DNA of 64,000 nt from Pseudomonas oleovorans subsp. oleovorans (GCF_002197815.1 NZ_NIUB01000008.1:93913-157912), one strand, 5' to 3'; counted from the first letter of the stretch, positions 38,618-47,868 are shown. A program made the numbers and translations. The notes: a model not told the origin generated them from the letters alone.

Positions 38618-38640
38618 CTCCAGTAGATGAGTCGAAAAAC

Positions 38641-39645
38641 ATGGCTATCAAAATTGGTATCAACGGTTTCGGTCGCATCGGTCGCCTGGCGCTGCGCGCC
38701 TCCTGGGACTGGCCCGAGTTTGAATTTGTCCGCATCAATGATCCGGCAGGCGACGCTGCCACCCATGCGCACCTGATCAACTTCGACTCGGTGCACGGTC
38801 GCTGGCACCACGAAGCCGGCAGTGATGGCGATTGTGTGGTGATTGGCGGCAAGCGCATCCAGGTCACCAATAACAAGGCGATTGCCGACACCGACTGGTC
38901 GGACTGCGATCTAGTGATCGAAGCCAGCGGCAAGATGAAGACCGTGGCGGTATTGCAGGCCTACCTCGATCAAGGCGTGAAGCGGGTCGTAGTCTGCGCG
39001 CCCGTGAAGGAGAAAGGCGCACTCAACGTAGTGATGGGCGTCAACCAGCAGCTGTTCAATCCAGCCGAGCACCGCATCGTTACCGCTGCCTCCTGTACCA
39101 CCAATTGCCTGGCTCCGGTGGTCAAGGTGATCCACGAGAACCTCGGCATCCGCCATGGCTCGATCACTACCATTCATGACCTGACCAACACCCAGAGCAT
39201 CCTCGACACCCCGCACAAGGATCTGCGCCGTGCACGCGCTAGCGGCATGAGCCTGATCCCGACCACCACCGGTTCGGCCACCGCCATCGCCGAGATTTTC
39301 CCCGAGCTGCGCGGCAAGCTGAACGGCCATGCCGTGCGCGTGCCGCTGGCCAACGCCTCGCTGACCGACTGCGTGTTCGAAGTCGAGCGGGCCACCACGG
39401 TGGAGGAAGTCAACCAACTGCTGAAGGCTGCTGCCGACAGCCAGCTGAAAGGCATCCTCGGCTACGAGGAACGCCCGTTGGTCTCCATCGATTACCGCAC
39501 TGACCCGCGCTCCTCGATCATCGATGCGCTGTCGACCATGGTCATCAACGGCACTCAGGTGAAGCTGTATGCCTGGTACGACAACGAATGGGGCTATGCC
39601 AACCGCACCGTGGAGCTGGCCAAACTGGTCGGCCTGGCCGTTTAA
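38641..39645 (+). CDS. ars-operon glyceraldehyde-3-phosphate dehydrogenase
   Basis: 334 residues, full-length GAPDH: NAD-binding [18 protein letters not shown], catalytic Cys152 in SCTTNC, and [11 protein letters not shown] near the C-terminus. With arsenate in place of phosphate this enzyme makes 1-arseno-3-phosphoglycerate. The next gene encodes ArsJ, which exports that product; the gapdh-arsJ pair is an established arsenate resistance pathway. So this is most likely the dedicated resistance paralogue, not the glycolytic enzyme. Confidence 0.94.
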   Translation: MAIKIGINGFGRIGRLALRASWDWPEFEFVRINDPAGDAATHAHLINFDSVHGRWHHEAGSDGDCVVIGGKRIQVTNNKAIADTDWSDCDLVIEASGKMKTVAVLQAYLDQGVKRVVVCAPVKEKGALNVVMGVNQQLFNPAEHRIVTAASCTTNCLAPVVKVIHENLGIRHGSITTIHDLTNTQSILDTPHKDLRRARASGMSLIPTTTGSATAIAEIFPELRGKLNGHAVRVPLANASLTDCVFEVERATTVEEVNQLLKAAADSQLKGILGYEERPLVSIDYRTDPRSSIIDALSTMVINGTQVKLYAWYDNEWGYANRTVELAKLVGLAV

Positions 39646-39663
39646 CCAAGTAGGGATGCAAGC

Positions 39664-40887
39664 ATGAAGGCGTTGTCAGCCCTGGCCCCGGAGGTCAAAC
39701 AGTACCTGCTGGTGACCGGCAATTACTGGGCATTCACCCTCACCGATGGCGCCTTGCGCATGCTGGTGGTGTTGCACTTCCACAGCCTGGGCTACAGCCC
39801 CTTGCAGATTGCCGCGCTGTTTCTGTTTTACGAGATCTTCGGCGTAGTCACCAACCTGGTCGGCGGCTACCTCGGCGCCCGATTGGGCCTTAATCGCACC
39901 ATGAATATCGGCCTGGCGATGCAGGTGGTCGCACTGCTGATGCTCACCGTGCCCGCCGCCTGGCTAACCGTGCCTTGGGCCATGGGCGCACAGGCGCTGT
40001 CGGGGATCGCCAAAGACCTCAACAAGATGTCGGCCAAGAGTTCCATCAAACTCCTGGTGCCCGATGCCCAGCAGGGCACGCTGTACAAGTGGGTGGCAAT
40101 CCTCACCGGCTCGAAGAATGCGCTCAAGGGCGTGGGTTTCTTCCTCGGCGGCGCCCTGCTGGCCGTGCTGGGTTTTGCCGGCGCGGTATTGACCATGGCC
40201 GGCGTGCTGGCGGTGATCTGGATCGCCAGTCTGTTCCTGTTGAAGAAGGATCTGGGCAAGGCCAAAGCCAAGCCCAAGTTCAAGGACATCCTTTCCAAAA
40301 GCCGGGCGATCAACATCCTCTCCGCCGCGCGCCTGTTCCTCTTTGGCGCCCGCGATGTCTGGTTCGTGGTTGCCCTGCCGGTTTACCTGAGCACGGTTTT
40401 CGGTTGGGACTTCTGGATCGTCGGCGGTTTTCTGGCCAGCTGGATCATCGGCTACGGCATCGTGCAGTCCTTCGCGCCAGCCCTGACCGGCATGCGCAGC
40501 GGGCAGGTGCCGGATGGCCGTGCGGCATTCCTCTGGGCGGCCCTGCTGGCCGGTATTCCCGTTGTCATCGCCCTGGGCCTGGATGGCGATTTACCCAAGC
40601 AGGTGGTGCTGGTGGGCGGACTGCTGATCTTCGGCGGCGTGTTTGCCATCAACTCGTCGCTGCACAGCTACCTGATCGTCAGCTACGCCAAGGAAGACGG
40701 CGTGTCGCTGGATGTCGGTTTCTACTACATGTCCAACGCGCTTGGCCGGCTGGTCGGGACGCTGTTGTCCGGCTGGGTCTTCCAGCAATACGGCCTGGAA
40801 GCCTGCCTGTGGGTCTCCAGCACCTTTGTCGTGTTGGCCGCGCTGATATCCATCGGTCTGCCCAGGCATCAGCAGTTGGCGAGCTAA
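39664..40887 (+). CDS. arsJ: ArsJ, MFS exporter of 1-arseno-3-phosphoglycerate
   Basis: 407 residues, about twelve hydrophobic segments, MFS fold. The N-terminus VKQYLLVTGNYWAFTLTDGALRMLVVLHFH (segment at residues about 13-42) and the AKDLNKMSAKSSIKLLVP loop match ArsJ. It follows the GAPDH gene by 18 bp. The exported ester hydrolyses outside the cell to arsenate and 3-phosphoglycerate, giving net arsenate extrusion. Confidence 0.94.
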   Translation: MKALSALAPEVKQYLLVTGNYWAFTLTDGALRMLVVLHFHSLGYSPLQIAALFLFYEIFGVVTNLVGGYLGARLGLNRTMNIGLAMQVVALLMLTVPAAWLTVPWAMGAQALSGIAKDLNKMSAKSSIKLLVPDAQQGTLYKWVAILTGSKNALKGVGFFLGGALLAVLGFAGAVLTMAGVLAVIWIASLFLLKKDLGKAKAKPKFKDILSKSRAINILSAARLFLFGARDVWFVVALPVYLSTVFGWDFWIVGGFLASWIIGYGIVQSFAPALTGMRSGQVPDGRAAFLWAALLAGIPVVIALGLDGDLPKQVVLVGGLLIFGGVFAINSSLHSYLIVSYAKEDGVSLDVGFYYMSNALGRLVGTLLSGWVFQQYGLEACLWVSSTFVVLAALISIGLPRHQQLAS

Positions 40888-40914
40888 GCCAATACCCTAT
40901 CCGGAGCACGCGCC

Positions 40915-41715
40915 ATGTGTGAGTTGCTGGGAATGTCTAGTCGGTATCCCGCGAGACTGACCTCGTCACTCATGAGTCTGGCAGCACACGCAGGGGGCTC
41001 CAGCAGGAACAGCGATGGCTGGGGTGCGCTCTACGATGAGCGCGACGTGGCGGTGTTTAGAGAAGCTGGTCGGGCTAGCGAGAGCCCGCTAGTACAGCTC
41101 CTGCTGGCTGGAGGGCCCTGTACGACACTGGCACTGGGGCATATTCGACATGCAACCCAAAGTGCCAGGACGCTGGCTAACACTGCACCGTTTACCCGAG
41201 AGTTAGCGGGTCGAATGCACGTATTTGCCCACAATGGCAATTTGCATGGCATTGATCTTTCGCTCGCTTCCGGTTCGTTCCAACCGATTGGCGAGACTGA
41301 CTCGGAACACGCTTTTTGCGCGCTGCTCGGAAAACTAGAAGCGCTTTATATCAGCGCGGATATGCCAACGCTGAAGCAGCGCCTCGACCTGATTGCGAGC
41401 TTTGCCATCGAGTTGCGTAAGCTCGGCCCGGCTAACTTTATGTATGCGGATGGTGATGTGCTGTTTGCCCATGCTGACCGCCGCTTGCAGGTGGACACGG
41501 GGCTGGTGGCACCTCCAGCCCTATATCTCTGGCAGACCCCGGCAATGAGTCCCGCGCAACAGCCCACGGATATTTCGCCTGACGCAGGCATTGCGCAGCA
41601 GCAGGTAACGCTAATCGCCAGCGTGCCCCTGGCCTGTGAGGGATGGCAGCCAATGAAAGAGGGTGAAATCATTGCCGTGCGTTCAGGCGAGATACTTGAA
41701 ACGCTGTTTATCTAA
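40915..41715 (+). CDS. class II glutamine amidotransferase (YafJ-like) at end of ars operon
   Basis: 266 residues starting MCELLGMSS, with Cys2 as the N-terminal nucleophile after Met removal. GWG in SRNSDGWGALYDE, GHIRHAT and FAHNGNLHG are the class II (Ntn) glutaminase motifs. No synthase domain is attached. It begins 27 bp after arsJ, so it appears to be the last operon gene; it ends 59 bp before the integrase gene. Role in arsenic handling is unknown. It could supply ammonia for an amidation or act as a gamma-glutamyl hydrolase, both inference. Confidence 0.85.
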   Translation: MCELLGMSSRYPARLTSSLMSLAAHAGGSSRNSDGWGALYDERDVAVFREAGRASESPLVQLLLAGGPCTTLALGHIRHATQSARTLANTAPFTRELAGRMHVFAHNGNLHGIDLSLASGSFQPIGETDSEHAFCALLGKLEALYISADMPTLKQRLDLIASFAIELRKLGPANFMYADGDVLFAHADRRLQVDTGLVAPPALYLWQTPAMSPAQQPTDISPDAGIAQQQVTLIASVPLACEGWQPMKEGEIIAVRSGEILETLFI

Positions 41716-41774
41716 GCGAAGTTTATTCGCCTAACTGCGGGGACTACCAGCGCCGATTTCCGGATTCCGTCAAA

Positions 41775-42863
41775 GTGACTAAAGCCGTGGAGGTTGATCA
41801 GGCGCAAAGTCCTCTTCCTGCCCAACCTGCTATCGCTGTACCCGTTGAGGTGCCTTCCGCGCCGACCACTGACTGCTTGACGGTGAAAGAGGGCGTCATG
41901 CTCTGGCTGCGCGTGGCAAAGAGCGGGACGGCGTCGACCACGTACCTCAATTACAAGTGCAAAGCAGGCCATGTGATTCGCTACTTTGGCGATACACCCA
42001 TCAATCAAGTAACGATTCAGGATCTGAGACTGTTTCGTAACCACCTGGTGAAACCCGAGGACGGCTCCAAGGGGCTGTCACCGAAGACGGTTAACGACGT
42101 ATTGACCGTGGTTAGAGGCGTCTGGGCAGACGCCAAATCAAACGACCTAATTTCGAGCGATCACATGAAAAACATCCACAACCACAAAGTAAAATACAAA
42201 AGCCTGGCAGACCCGTTCACCCGCGCTGAAATCAAAAGGATCCAGCATGCAGATCCTCTGAGGCTTCGCGAGGCGCGCGTGGTCGTGATGAATTGCTGGG
42301 CCGGCCTATCACGCTCTGAACTGATGGCACTGGCCCGTGAGGACGTAGATCTCGATAACAAGCTAATCCATGTACGCCGCGCCTACGTGGACGGTATCTA
42401 CCGTATTCCGAAAGAAGAAAAGCGTGAGCGCTATGTTGAGCTGATCAAGCCAGCAGCGGAGTTGATGGAACTCATCCTGCAAGACACCACCGGTTGCCTG
42501 GCCCAACAGATTGAGGTCACCCAGCGCGACAATCTGACCAGTGAATCCGAGTGCGTCACCTTCCTGTTCCGGGACTGGACGACGGGTATGGCATGGCACC
42601 CTGACCACCTGGATGAATGGTTCAAGGATCACCTGGTCAAGTCCAAGGTGAGCCATCGGGGCATCAACCAATGCCGTCATACGTATGCGAGCCAGGCCTT
42701 GTCCTGCCACGTCGAACTGGAGTGGCTAGCGAAACAGCTGGGCCATGCCGACACGGCCATGATTAAGAAACACTATGGAAAGCTGATCCCGACTGATACC
42801 AAACGGATGGGCAGTGCGGTGTCAGAGAAGATGGGATTTGGGGAGGATTGGGGCGGGGTATAG
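41775..42863 (+). CDS. int: tyrosine recombinase (island integrase)
   Basis: 362 residues from GTG at 41775; no clear ribosome site, and ATG at 41898 (MLWLRVAKSG) is an alternative. SAM-like core-binding domain at about residues 38-145; catalytic domain from about 150 with Arg in GLSRSELMAL, box II INQCRHTYASQAL (Arg present, first His position is Asn), LGHADTAMIKKHYGKL with the His and the nucleophilic Tyr. It points toward tRNA-Ser, 120 bp away, the usual position for an integrase of a tRNA-targeted island. It should excise and insert the 29133-43006 element. Confidence 0.93.
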   Translation: MTKAVEVDQAQSPLPAQPAIAVPVEVPSAPTTDCLTVKEGVMLWLRVAKSGTASTTYLNYKCKAGHVIRYFGDTPINQVTIQDLRLFRNHLVKPEDGSKGLSPKTVNDVLTVVRGVWADAKSNDLISSDHMKNIHNHKVKYKSLADPFTRAEIKRIQHADPLRLREARVVVMNCWAGLSRSELMALAREDVDLDNKLIHVRRAYVDGIYRIPKEEKRERYVELIKPAAELMELILQDTTGCLAQQIEVTQRDNLTSESECVTFLFRDWTTGMAWHPDHLDEWFKDHLVKSKVSHRGINQCRHTYASQALSCHVELEWLAKQLGHADTAMIKKHYGKLIPTDTKRMGSAVSEKMGFGEDWGGV

Positions 42864-42876
42864 CGGTCTGGAAGGA

Positions 42877-42916
42877 CTGGATTTTGCCCCCATTTGCCCC
42901 CAATTTTGCCCCAAGC
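42877..42916. repeat. TTTTGCCCC repeats beside the integrase
   Basis: Three close copies (ATTTTGCCCCCA, TTTGCCCCCA, ATTTTGCCCCA) just after int. The 16-mer CTGGATTTTGCCCCCA is repeated in the same orientation at 29258-29273 near the left att. They are candidate integrase arm-type or excisionase sites. Confidence 0.6.
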
Positions 42917-42941
42917 ATTTTTTCACTTTCTCAAAGACAAG

Positions 42942-42978
42942 AAAAAGCCCCGTAACTCATTGAATTACGGGGCTTTTT
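42942..42978 (-). terminator. terminator of tRNA-Ser
   Basis: 14-bp perfect stem AAAAAGCCCCGTAA / TTACGGGGCTTTTT with a nine-base loop; read on the minus strand it ends in a T-run. Part of it lies in the att repeat, so integration preserves the tRNA terminator. Confidence 0.85.
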
Positions 42979-43006
42979 AGTATGGCGGGAAGATAGGGAT
43001 TTGAAC
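42969..43006. other. attR: right attachment site (38-bp direct repeat in tRNA-Ser 3' end)
   Basis: Perfect 38-bp match to 29133-29170, covering the last 24 nt of tRNA-Ser and 14 bp downstream. The element therefore restores a complete tRNA on this side. Confidence 0.92.
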
Positions 43007-43072
43007 CCTAGGTGCCATTGCTGACACAACGGATTTCGAATCCGTCCCGTTCGACCACTCCGGCATCTTCCC
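42983..43072 (-). tRNA. tRNA-Ser(CGA)
   Basis: 90-nt gene with encoded CCA. Acceptor arms GGGAAGA and TCTTCCC pair; the anticodon stem ACGGA/TCCGT encloses loop TTCGAAA with anticodon CGA (codon UCG); a long variable arm TGTGTCAGCAATGGCACC and T-loop GGTTCAAATCC follow. It is the integration target of the arsenic island. Confidence 0.97.
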
Positions 43073-43190
43073 AAGCGGCGCGAATCATAACAGCTGAATG
43101 CGCTTTGGCGAAGCTTATTTTGAAAATTTTTCGTGTTCTATCAGGCGCTTGTGAAAAAGTCAGGGGCTGCCCGGCCTTCTCTCGCAGGGC

Positions 43191-44060
43191 TCAGGCGGTC
43201 AGGCGGGTCAGCGCTTCGCGGTACTTGTCAGCGGTTTTTTGCACGACGTCTGCCGGTACGGCCGGGGCCGGGGCTTGCTTGTTCCAGCCGGTGGATTCCA
43301 GCCAGTCGCGCACGAACTGCTTGTCGAAGCTCGGCGGGTTGCTGCCTTCGGCGTAGCTGTCGGCCGGCCAGAAGCGGCTGGAGTCCGGGGTCAGCACTTC
43401 GTCCATCAGGGTCAGGGTGCCGTCTTCGTCCAGACCGAATTCGAACTTGGTGTCGGCGATGATGATGCCGCGGGTAGCGGCGTACTCGACAGCCGTGGTG
43501 TACAGCTTGATTGCAGTGTCGCGCACCTGGGCAGCCAGTTCGGTGCCGATGATGGCTTCACACTGCGCGAAGCTGATGTTCTCGTCATGATCGCCCACGG
43601 CGGCCTTGGTCGAGGGGGTGAAGATCGGTTGCGGCAGTTTGGCTGCTTCCTTCAGGCCTGCCGGCAGGGCGATGCCGCAGACGGTGCCGCTCTTCTGGTA
43701 TTCCTTCCAACCGGAGCCGACGATGTAGCCGCGCACGATGGCTTCCACGGCGACCGGCTTGAGGCGCTTGGCGACGACCGCACGGCCTTCCACTAGAGGC
43801 AGCTCGGCGGCGGAGACGACGTCTTCGACCTTGTCACCGGTGAAGTGGTTGGGCACCACGCCAGCCAGCTTGTCGAACCAGAAGTTGGAGATGGCGGTGA
43901 GGATCTTGCCCTTCTCCGGAATCGGTTGTTCGAGGATGACGTCGAATGCCGACAGACGATCGGTGGCCACCATCAGCATGCGCTTGTCGTCGATTTCGTA
44001 GAGGTCGCGGACCTTGCCCGAGTAGATCTTCTTCAGGCTCAGGGTGGTGGGTGTGCTCAT
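43191..44060 (-). CDS. purC: SAICAR synthetase, long (ADE1-like) type
   Basis: 289 residues. Motifs [54 protein letters not shown] and [12 protein letters not shown] identify phosphoribosylaminoimidazole-succinocarboxamide synthase, a step of purine synthesis. The sequence is of the longer type known from yeast and many beta-proteobacteria; the PurC I know from Pseudomonas aeruginosa and E. coli is about 236 residues with a different N-terminus. The locus (beside tRNA-Ser and bamC-dapA) is nevertheless the usual pseudomonad place. ATG 44060 is used; in-frame sequence upstream to 44213 runs through a repeat and is not coding. Confidence 0.94.
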   Translation of the reverse strand: MSTPTTLSLKKIYSGKVRDLYEIDDKRMLMVATDRLSAFDVILEQPIPEKGKILTAISNFWFDKLAGVVPNHFTGDKVEDVVSAAELPLVEGRAVVAKRLKPVAVEAIVRGYIVGSGWKEYQKSGTVCGIALPAGLKEAAKLPQPIFTPSTKAAVGDHDENISFAQCEAIIGTELAAQVRDTAIKLYTTAVEYAATRGIIIADTKFEFGLDEDGTLTLMDEVLTPDSSRFWPADSYAEGSNPPSFDKQFVRDWLESTGWNKQAPAPAVPADVVQKTADKYREALTRLTA

Positions 44061-44126
44061 GTCGGCATTTCCGTTTCTGGCAAACGGGTATGCCGCGAGA
44101 GGCATCCCGAATGATGAAAGCCTTCG

Positions 44127-44187
44127 CGGCATGCCCTCCCTCATCCGGCGCTTCGCGCCACCTTCTCCCGGAGGGAGAAGGACTGAA
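44127..44187. repeat. dispersed extragenic repeat (ctctccc/gggagg family)
   Basis: CCCTCATCCGGCGCTTCGCG, then CCTTCTCCCGGAGGGAGAAGG, between bamC and purC. Related C-rich/G-rich hairpin repeats occur at 51007-51118 and 57438-57552. Non-coding. Confidence 0.6.
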
Positions 44188-44303
44188 GGAAGACGTCGCT
44201 GCGCGACTTTCACACTAACAAGGCGAAACCTTTGCGGGTTTCGCCCATCGATTAACGGCTGGAGCGCGCTGCAGGCCGTTTTTCAACGGCCTGCCGGCGC
44301 CGG

Positions 44304-45425
44304 TCAGCCGAGATTATCCTGGATCAGGCTCAGCACGCGGCGCGATACGTCGGCCGGGGCAATGGTGTTGAGGTCTTTTTCCACGGTGACCTGGACGCCA
44401 TCGCCAACCGGGGTCAGGCGCACCTGATAGCGCTCGGCGCGGGCTTCGATCTCTTCCTTGCTCGGCGCGCTGCCGAACAGGCGACCGAAGAAGCCTGGCT
44501 TCTCTTCGTTGATCTGAGCACCTTCGGCCATGTTGATGTAGTACAGGCCAAGGCTGCGGTTGAGGTCGTCGACGCGCACGTTGCCGAGCTCCAGCGAACG
44601 GCCGACGCCGGACCAGGCGCGGTCGAAATCGGCGCCGAGGTTGAGCACCGGGTTGCCGTTGCCGTCTTCGCTCAAGCTGACGCGGCTAGGCGCATCGTAG
44701 TCGCGCGCGGCGAGCAGCGACACCGAACCGCCCTGCTCCACACCACGGGCCATGCTCACCAGCATTTCGTCGAGCAGTGCCGCTTCGAGGCTGGCGTTGC
44801 CGCTACGGGCAGCGAAATCGACATCGGCGGTGCTGCCGGCAGGACGCACGGCGCTGGTGACGAAGACTTCACTGGTGTTGCGCTGCACGCCCGGCTCGAT
44901 GCGCACGCGCACGCGGGTTTCGGCGTCCGGCGCAACGCCGGAAACGCGACTGCTCAGACGGCGCGCCATGCTCGTGGAGAGCTCATCGAAACGCTGCCAG
45001 GAGGTGATGAATTCGCCGGTTTGCGGACGCTCGCTGGCGATGCGGAAACCGTTGTCTTCGAAGAACTGACGCGCCAGCGGCCAGACTTCGGCCGGCACAC
45101 GCTGGGCCACAACCCAACGCGAATCGCCACTGCGCTGCAGACTGAACTCGCGCTCGTCGGCACGCACCTGCAGGCCTTGTGGGCGCGGTACGTCGAACTT
45201 GCCGGAGGTTTCGGTGGTGCTGGCAACCTGGGCAGGCACCGGCAGCAGCGGGTCGAGGCGCTTGGCCTGGACGTCGGCCGGCAATTGCATCGGTGCAGTC
45301 TGGCGCGCCTCCAGGTAGTCGCTGCCGCGATCACGGAAGTAGCCATTGTCACCCCAGAGCCAGCCACAACCGCTGGTGCTGGAGACGATCAGAGCAAGGG
45401 CGGAAAATCCGGCCAGTCGCTTCAT
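44304..45425 (-). CDS. bamC: outer membrane assembly lipoprotein BamC
   Basis: 373 residues with lipoprotein signal MKRLAGFSALALIVSSTSGC (lipidated Cys20), then GWLWGDNGYFRDRGSDYLEA, the BamC unstructured segment that contacts BamD, and two helix-grip domains. Subunit of the BAM complex for outer membrane protein insertion. It follows dapA by 16 bp on the same strand, the classical dapA-bamC (nlpB) order. Confidence 0.94.
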   Translation of the reverse strand: MKRLAGFSALALIVSSTSGCGWLWGDNGYFRDRGSDYLEARQTAPMQLPADVQAKRLDPLLPVPAQVASTTETSGKFDVPRPQGLQVRADEREFSLQRSGDSRWVVAQRVPAEVWPLARQFFEDNGFRIASERPQTGEFITSWQRFDELSTSMARRLSSRVSGVAPDAETRVRVRIEPGVQRNTSEVFVTSAVRPAGSTADVDFAARSGNASLEAALLDEMLVSMARGVEQGGSVSLLAARDYDAPSRVSLSEDGNGNPVLNLGADFDRAWSGVGRSLELGNVRVDDLNRSLGLYYINMAEGAQINEEKPGFFGRLFGSAPSKEEIEARAERYQVRLTPVGDGVQVTVEKDLNTIAPADVSRRVLSLIQDNLG

Positions 45426-45441
45426 GCGTAGAATCCTTGAG

Positions 45442-46320
45442 TTAAGCCAATACACCGCACTGGCGCATGGCCTGGCGCAGCGGTTCGTGACAGCGCGGGC
45501 TGAGCCAGGTCAGCGGCAGACGAATACCGTCGCCCATCAGGCCCATTTCGTGCAGCGCCCATTTCACCGGAATCGGGTTGGATTCGAGGAACAGTGCCTT
45601 GTGCAGCGGCATCAGACGGTCGTTGATGGCGCGGGCGATGGCCGCCTCGCCACGCATGGCAGCAGCGCACAGGTCGCTCATGGCACGCGGCGCAACGTTG
45701 GCGGTAACGGAGATGTTGCCCTTGCCGCCCAACAGCATCAGCTCGACAGCGGTGGCGTCGTCACCGGAGTAGACGAGGAAATCCTTGCTGACGCGATCCA
45801 GTACGTCCTGGGCGCGCTGCAGGTCGCCGGTGGCTTCCTTGATGCCGATGATGTTGTCGATCTTCGACAGCCGCTCGACGGTCTCCGGCAGCATGTCGCA
45901 CACGGTACGGCCCGGCACGTTGTAGAGGATCTGCGGGATCGAGACGGCTTCGGCGATGTGGCGGAAATGCAGGTACAGGCCTTCCTGGGTCGGCTTGTTG
46001 TAGTACGGGGTGACCAGCAGGGCGGCGTCGGCGCCGACTTCCTGAGCGGCACGGGTCAGCTCGACCGATTCACGGGTGGAGTTGCCGCCGGTGCCGGCGA
46101 TCACCGGGATACGGCCGGCAACCTGCTTGACCACGCGCTTGATCACTTCGATGTGCTCGGGCACTTCCAGCGTGGCGGACTCACCCGTGGTGCCGACCGC
46201 GACGATGGCATTGGTGCCCTCTTGCAGGTGGAAATCCACCAATTTGCTCAGGGCCTCCCAATCCAGACCACCCTGCGCATCCATGGGCGTGACCAGTGCC
46301 ACCATACTGCCCGCAATCAT
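45442..46320 (-). CDS. dapA: 4-hydroxy-tetrahydrodipicolinate synthase
   Basis: 292 residues. Condenses pyruvate and aspartate semialdehyde, first step of lysine and diaminopimelate synthesis. Visible residues: Thr44-Thr45 (GTTGES), Tyr133 (ILYNVPGR), Schiff-base Lys161 (IGIKEATGD), numbering equal to E. coli. ATG at 46320 is the standard start ([13 protein letters not shown]); the frame is open further upstream but not conserved. First gene of the dapA-bamC-purC run. Confidence 0.97.
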   Translation of the reverse strand: MIAGSMVALVTPMDAQGGLDWEALSKLVDFHLQEGTNAIVAVGTTGESATLEVPEHIEVIKRVVKQVAGRIPVIAGTGGNSTRESVELTRAAQEVGADAALLVTPYYNKPTQEGLYLHFRHIAEAVSIPQILYNVPGRTVCDMLPETVERLSKIDNIIGIKEATGDLQRAQDVLDRVSKDFLVYSGDDATAVELMLLGGKGNISVTANVAPRAMSDLCAAAMRGEAAIARAINDRLMPLHKALFLESNPIPVKWALHEMGLMGDGIRLPLTWLSPRCHEPLRQAMRQCGVLA

Positions 46321-46566
46321 GCAACCGCTCCTGCCGGAAAATTTGAGCCGTAATGGTACTGGTGCCACCAATCCGGCACAAGCAACGGACAAGGGCTTAT
46401 CAGGTCGTTTGCACATGACCTGCGTTTTCCGCGACCGGCTATCGGCGCATGCCGTCGTGCGATGCACAAGGCTTCGCCATTCCCCTCGGCGGTGCTTTTC
46501 GCTAACCTGCTGTCTTTGGTCTGCGGCTTCTCGCGCGTGGACCGTTCATCGCTTTAGGAAGGCTGC

Positions 46567-47124
46567 ATGTCCACCCCCCTCGTTCGCGAACAATTCCTCG
46601 TCATCAGCGCTCTCGGCCGCGATGCCATGGCCCTGACCAACCTGCTCAGCCGCACCAGCCATGAGAACCGTTGTGCGGTGATCAGCACTCGCCTGAGCCG
46701 TCACGGTGAATTCAGCGCCCTGGTGCTGCAGGTGTCCGGTAGCTGGGATGCCCTGGCGCGCCTGGAGTCGAGCCTGCCGCTGCTGGCCAAGAAGCATGAT
46801 TTCAGCGTGGATCTGGCGCGCAGCGCTGCCGCCGAAGTGCGCCCGCAGGCGCTGCCATATGTAGCTTACGTCAGCGCGGTGTACCGCCCGGACATTCTCA
46901 ACGAGCTATGCCAGTTCTTCATCGACCACCGCGTCGAGCTGGAAGCCCTGACCTGCGACACCTACCAGGCGCCGCAGACCGGCGGCACCATGCTCAACGC
47001 CACCCTGACCGTGACGCTGCCGGCCGGCACACAGATCAGCTGGCTGCGCGATCAGTTCCTCGATTTCGCCGATGCGCTGAATCTTGATGCCTTGATCGAA
47101 CCTTGGCGCCCGCAGAATCCCTGA
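46567..47124 (+). CDS. gcvR: glycine cleavage system transcriptional repressor-like ACT protein
   Basis: 185 residues with two ACT domains: REQFLVISALGRDAMALTNL (residues about 7-26) begins the first and YVAYVSAVYRPDILNELCQF the second. GcvR-type proteins modulate GcvA-controlled glycine cleavage genes. Divergent from dapA, and 22 bp before bcp; the gcvR-bcp order downstream of dapA is conserved in Pseudomonas. RBS AGGAAGG precedes the ATG. Confidence 0.9.
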   Translation: MSTPLVREQFLVISALGRDAMALTNLLSRTSHENRCAVISTRLSRHGEFSALVLQVSGSWDALARLESSLPLLAKKHDFSVDLARSAAAEVRPQALPYVAYVSAVYRPDILNELCQFFIDHRVELEALTCDTYQAPQTGGTMLNATLTVTLPAGTQISWLRDQFLDFADALNLDALIEPWRPQNP

Positions 47125-47146
47125 TAGCCGCACGCAAGGAGTTTCC

Positions 47147-47620
47147 ATGCCCGTTGAACTCGACAAAGCCGTTGCCGACTTCCAGGCCGAGGCCACCAGT
47201 GGCCAGCAGGTAAAGCTGTCCGACCTCAAGGGCCAGCAGGTCGTGCTGTATTTCTACCCGAAGGACGCGACCCCGGGCTGCACCACCGAGGGTATGGACT
47301 TCAGCGCTCGCTTCGAGCAGTTCAAGGCGGCCAACACGCTGATCTTCGGCGTGTCGATGGACAGCCTGAAGAAGCACGAAAGCTTCAAGTGCAAGCAGGC
47401 GTTCCCCTTCGAGCTGATCAGCGACGAAGAGCACCAACTGTGCGACCTGTTCGGCGTGTACCAGTTGAAGAAGAACTACGGCAAGGAATACATGGGCATC
47501 GTGCGCAGTACCTTCCTCATTGATAAGGACGGCGTGTTGCGTGAAGAGTGGCGCAACGTCAAGGTCGCCGGCCATGTCGACAAGGTGCTGGCAGCCGCCG
47601 AAGCCCTGAACAAAGGCTGA
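47147..47620 (+). CDS. bcp: thioredoxin-dependent thiol peroxidase (bacterioferritin comigratory protein)
   Basis: 157 residues, peroxiredoxin of the BCP/PrxQ class. Peroxidatic Cys45 in DATPGCTTE; a candidate resolving Cys in SFKCKQAF (residue about 84); FLIDKDGVLREEW near the end. Reduces hydrogen and organic peroxides. AAGGAG lies seven bases before the start. A strong terminator follows. Confidence 0.96.
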   Translation: MPVELDKAVADFQAEATSGQQVKLSDLKGQQVVLYFYPKDATPGCTTEGMDFSARFEQFKAANTLIFGVSMDSLKKHESFKCKQAFPFELISDEEHQLCDLFGVYQLKKNYGKEYMGIVRSTFLIDKDGVLREEWRNVKVAGHVDKVLAAAEALNKG

Positions 47621-47640
47621 CCCCCTGCCCTGCACATGAA

Positions 47641-47676
47641 ACGCCGCGACGGCCAATGGCCGTCGCGGCGTTTTTG
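47641..47676 (+). terminator. rho-independent terminator after bcp
   Basis: 14-bp perfect stem ACGCCGCGACGGCC / GGCCGTCGCGGCGT with AAT loop, followed by TTTT. Confidence 0.93.
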
Positions 47677-47742
47677 TTGGGAGGTAGCCTGGTTTGAGCT
47701 GTGCAAAACCCGGCGCTCAGCCAAGCATCTACGCGCCGTATT

Positions 47743-47817
47743 TGTAGGAGCGGCGCCCCGCCGCGAACATGGATGGCGCGCAATTGACGAGCTTCGCCCC
47801 GGGGCGGGGCTCCTACG
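47743..47817. repeat. REP-like pair between bcp and perM
   Basis: TGTAGGAGCGGCGCCCCGCC and GCTTCGCCCCGGGGCGGGGC plus TCCTAC, inverted relative to each other. Extragenic palindrome family as at 22752 and 63717. Confidence 0.75.
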
Positions 47818-47868
47818 CAAGGCCGCGCTGGAACCCTTATTCCAGGCACAGCCTTTGCCATCGACGCC

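Noticed and set aside
29133..43006. Prophage interpretation of the tRNA-Ser island
   Set aside because: Only an integrase is phage-like; no capsid, tail, lysis or replication genes are present, so a small genomic island fits better.
44061..44213. N-terminal extension of PurC by 51 residues
   Set aside because: The added part translates an extragenic repeat ([13 protein letters not shown]) and lacks conservation; the standard start at 44060 is kept.
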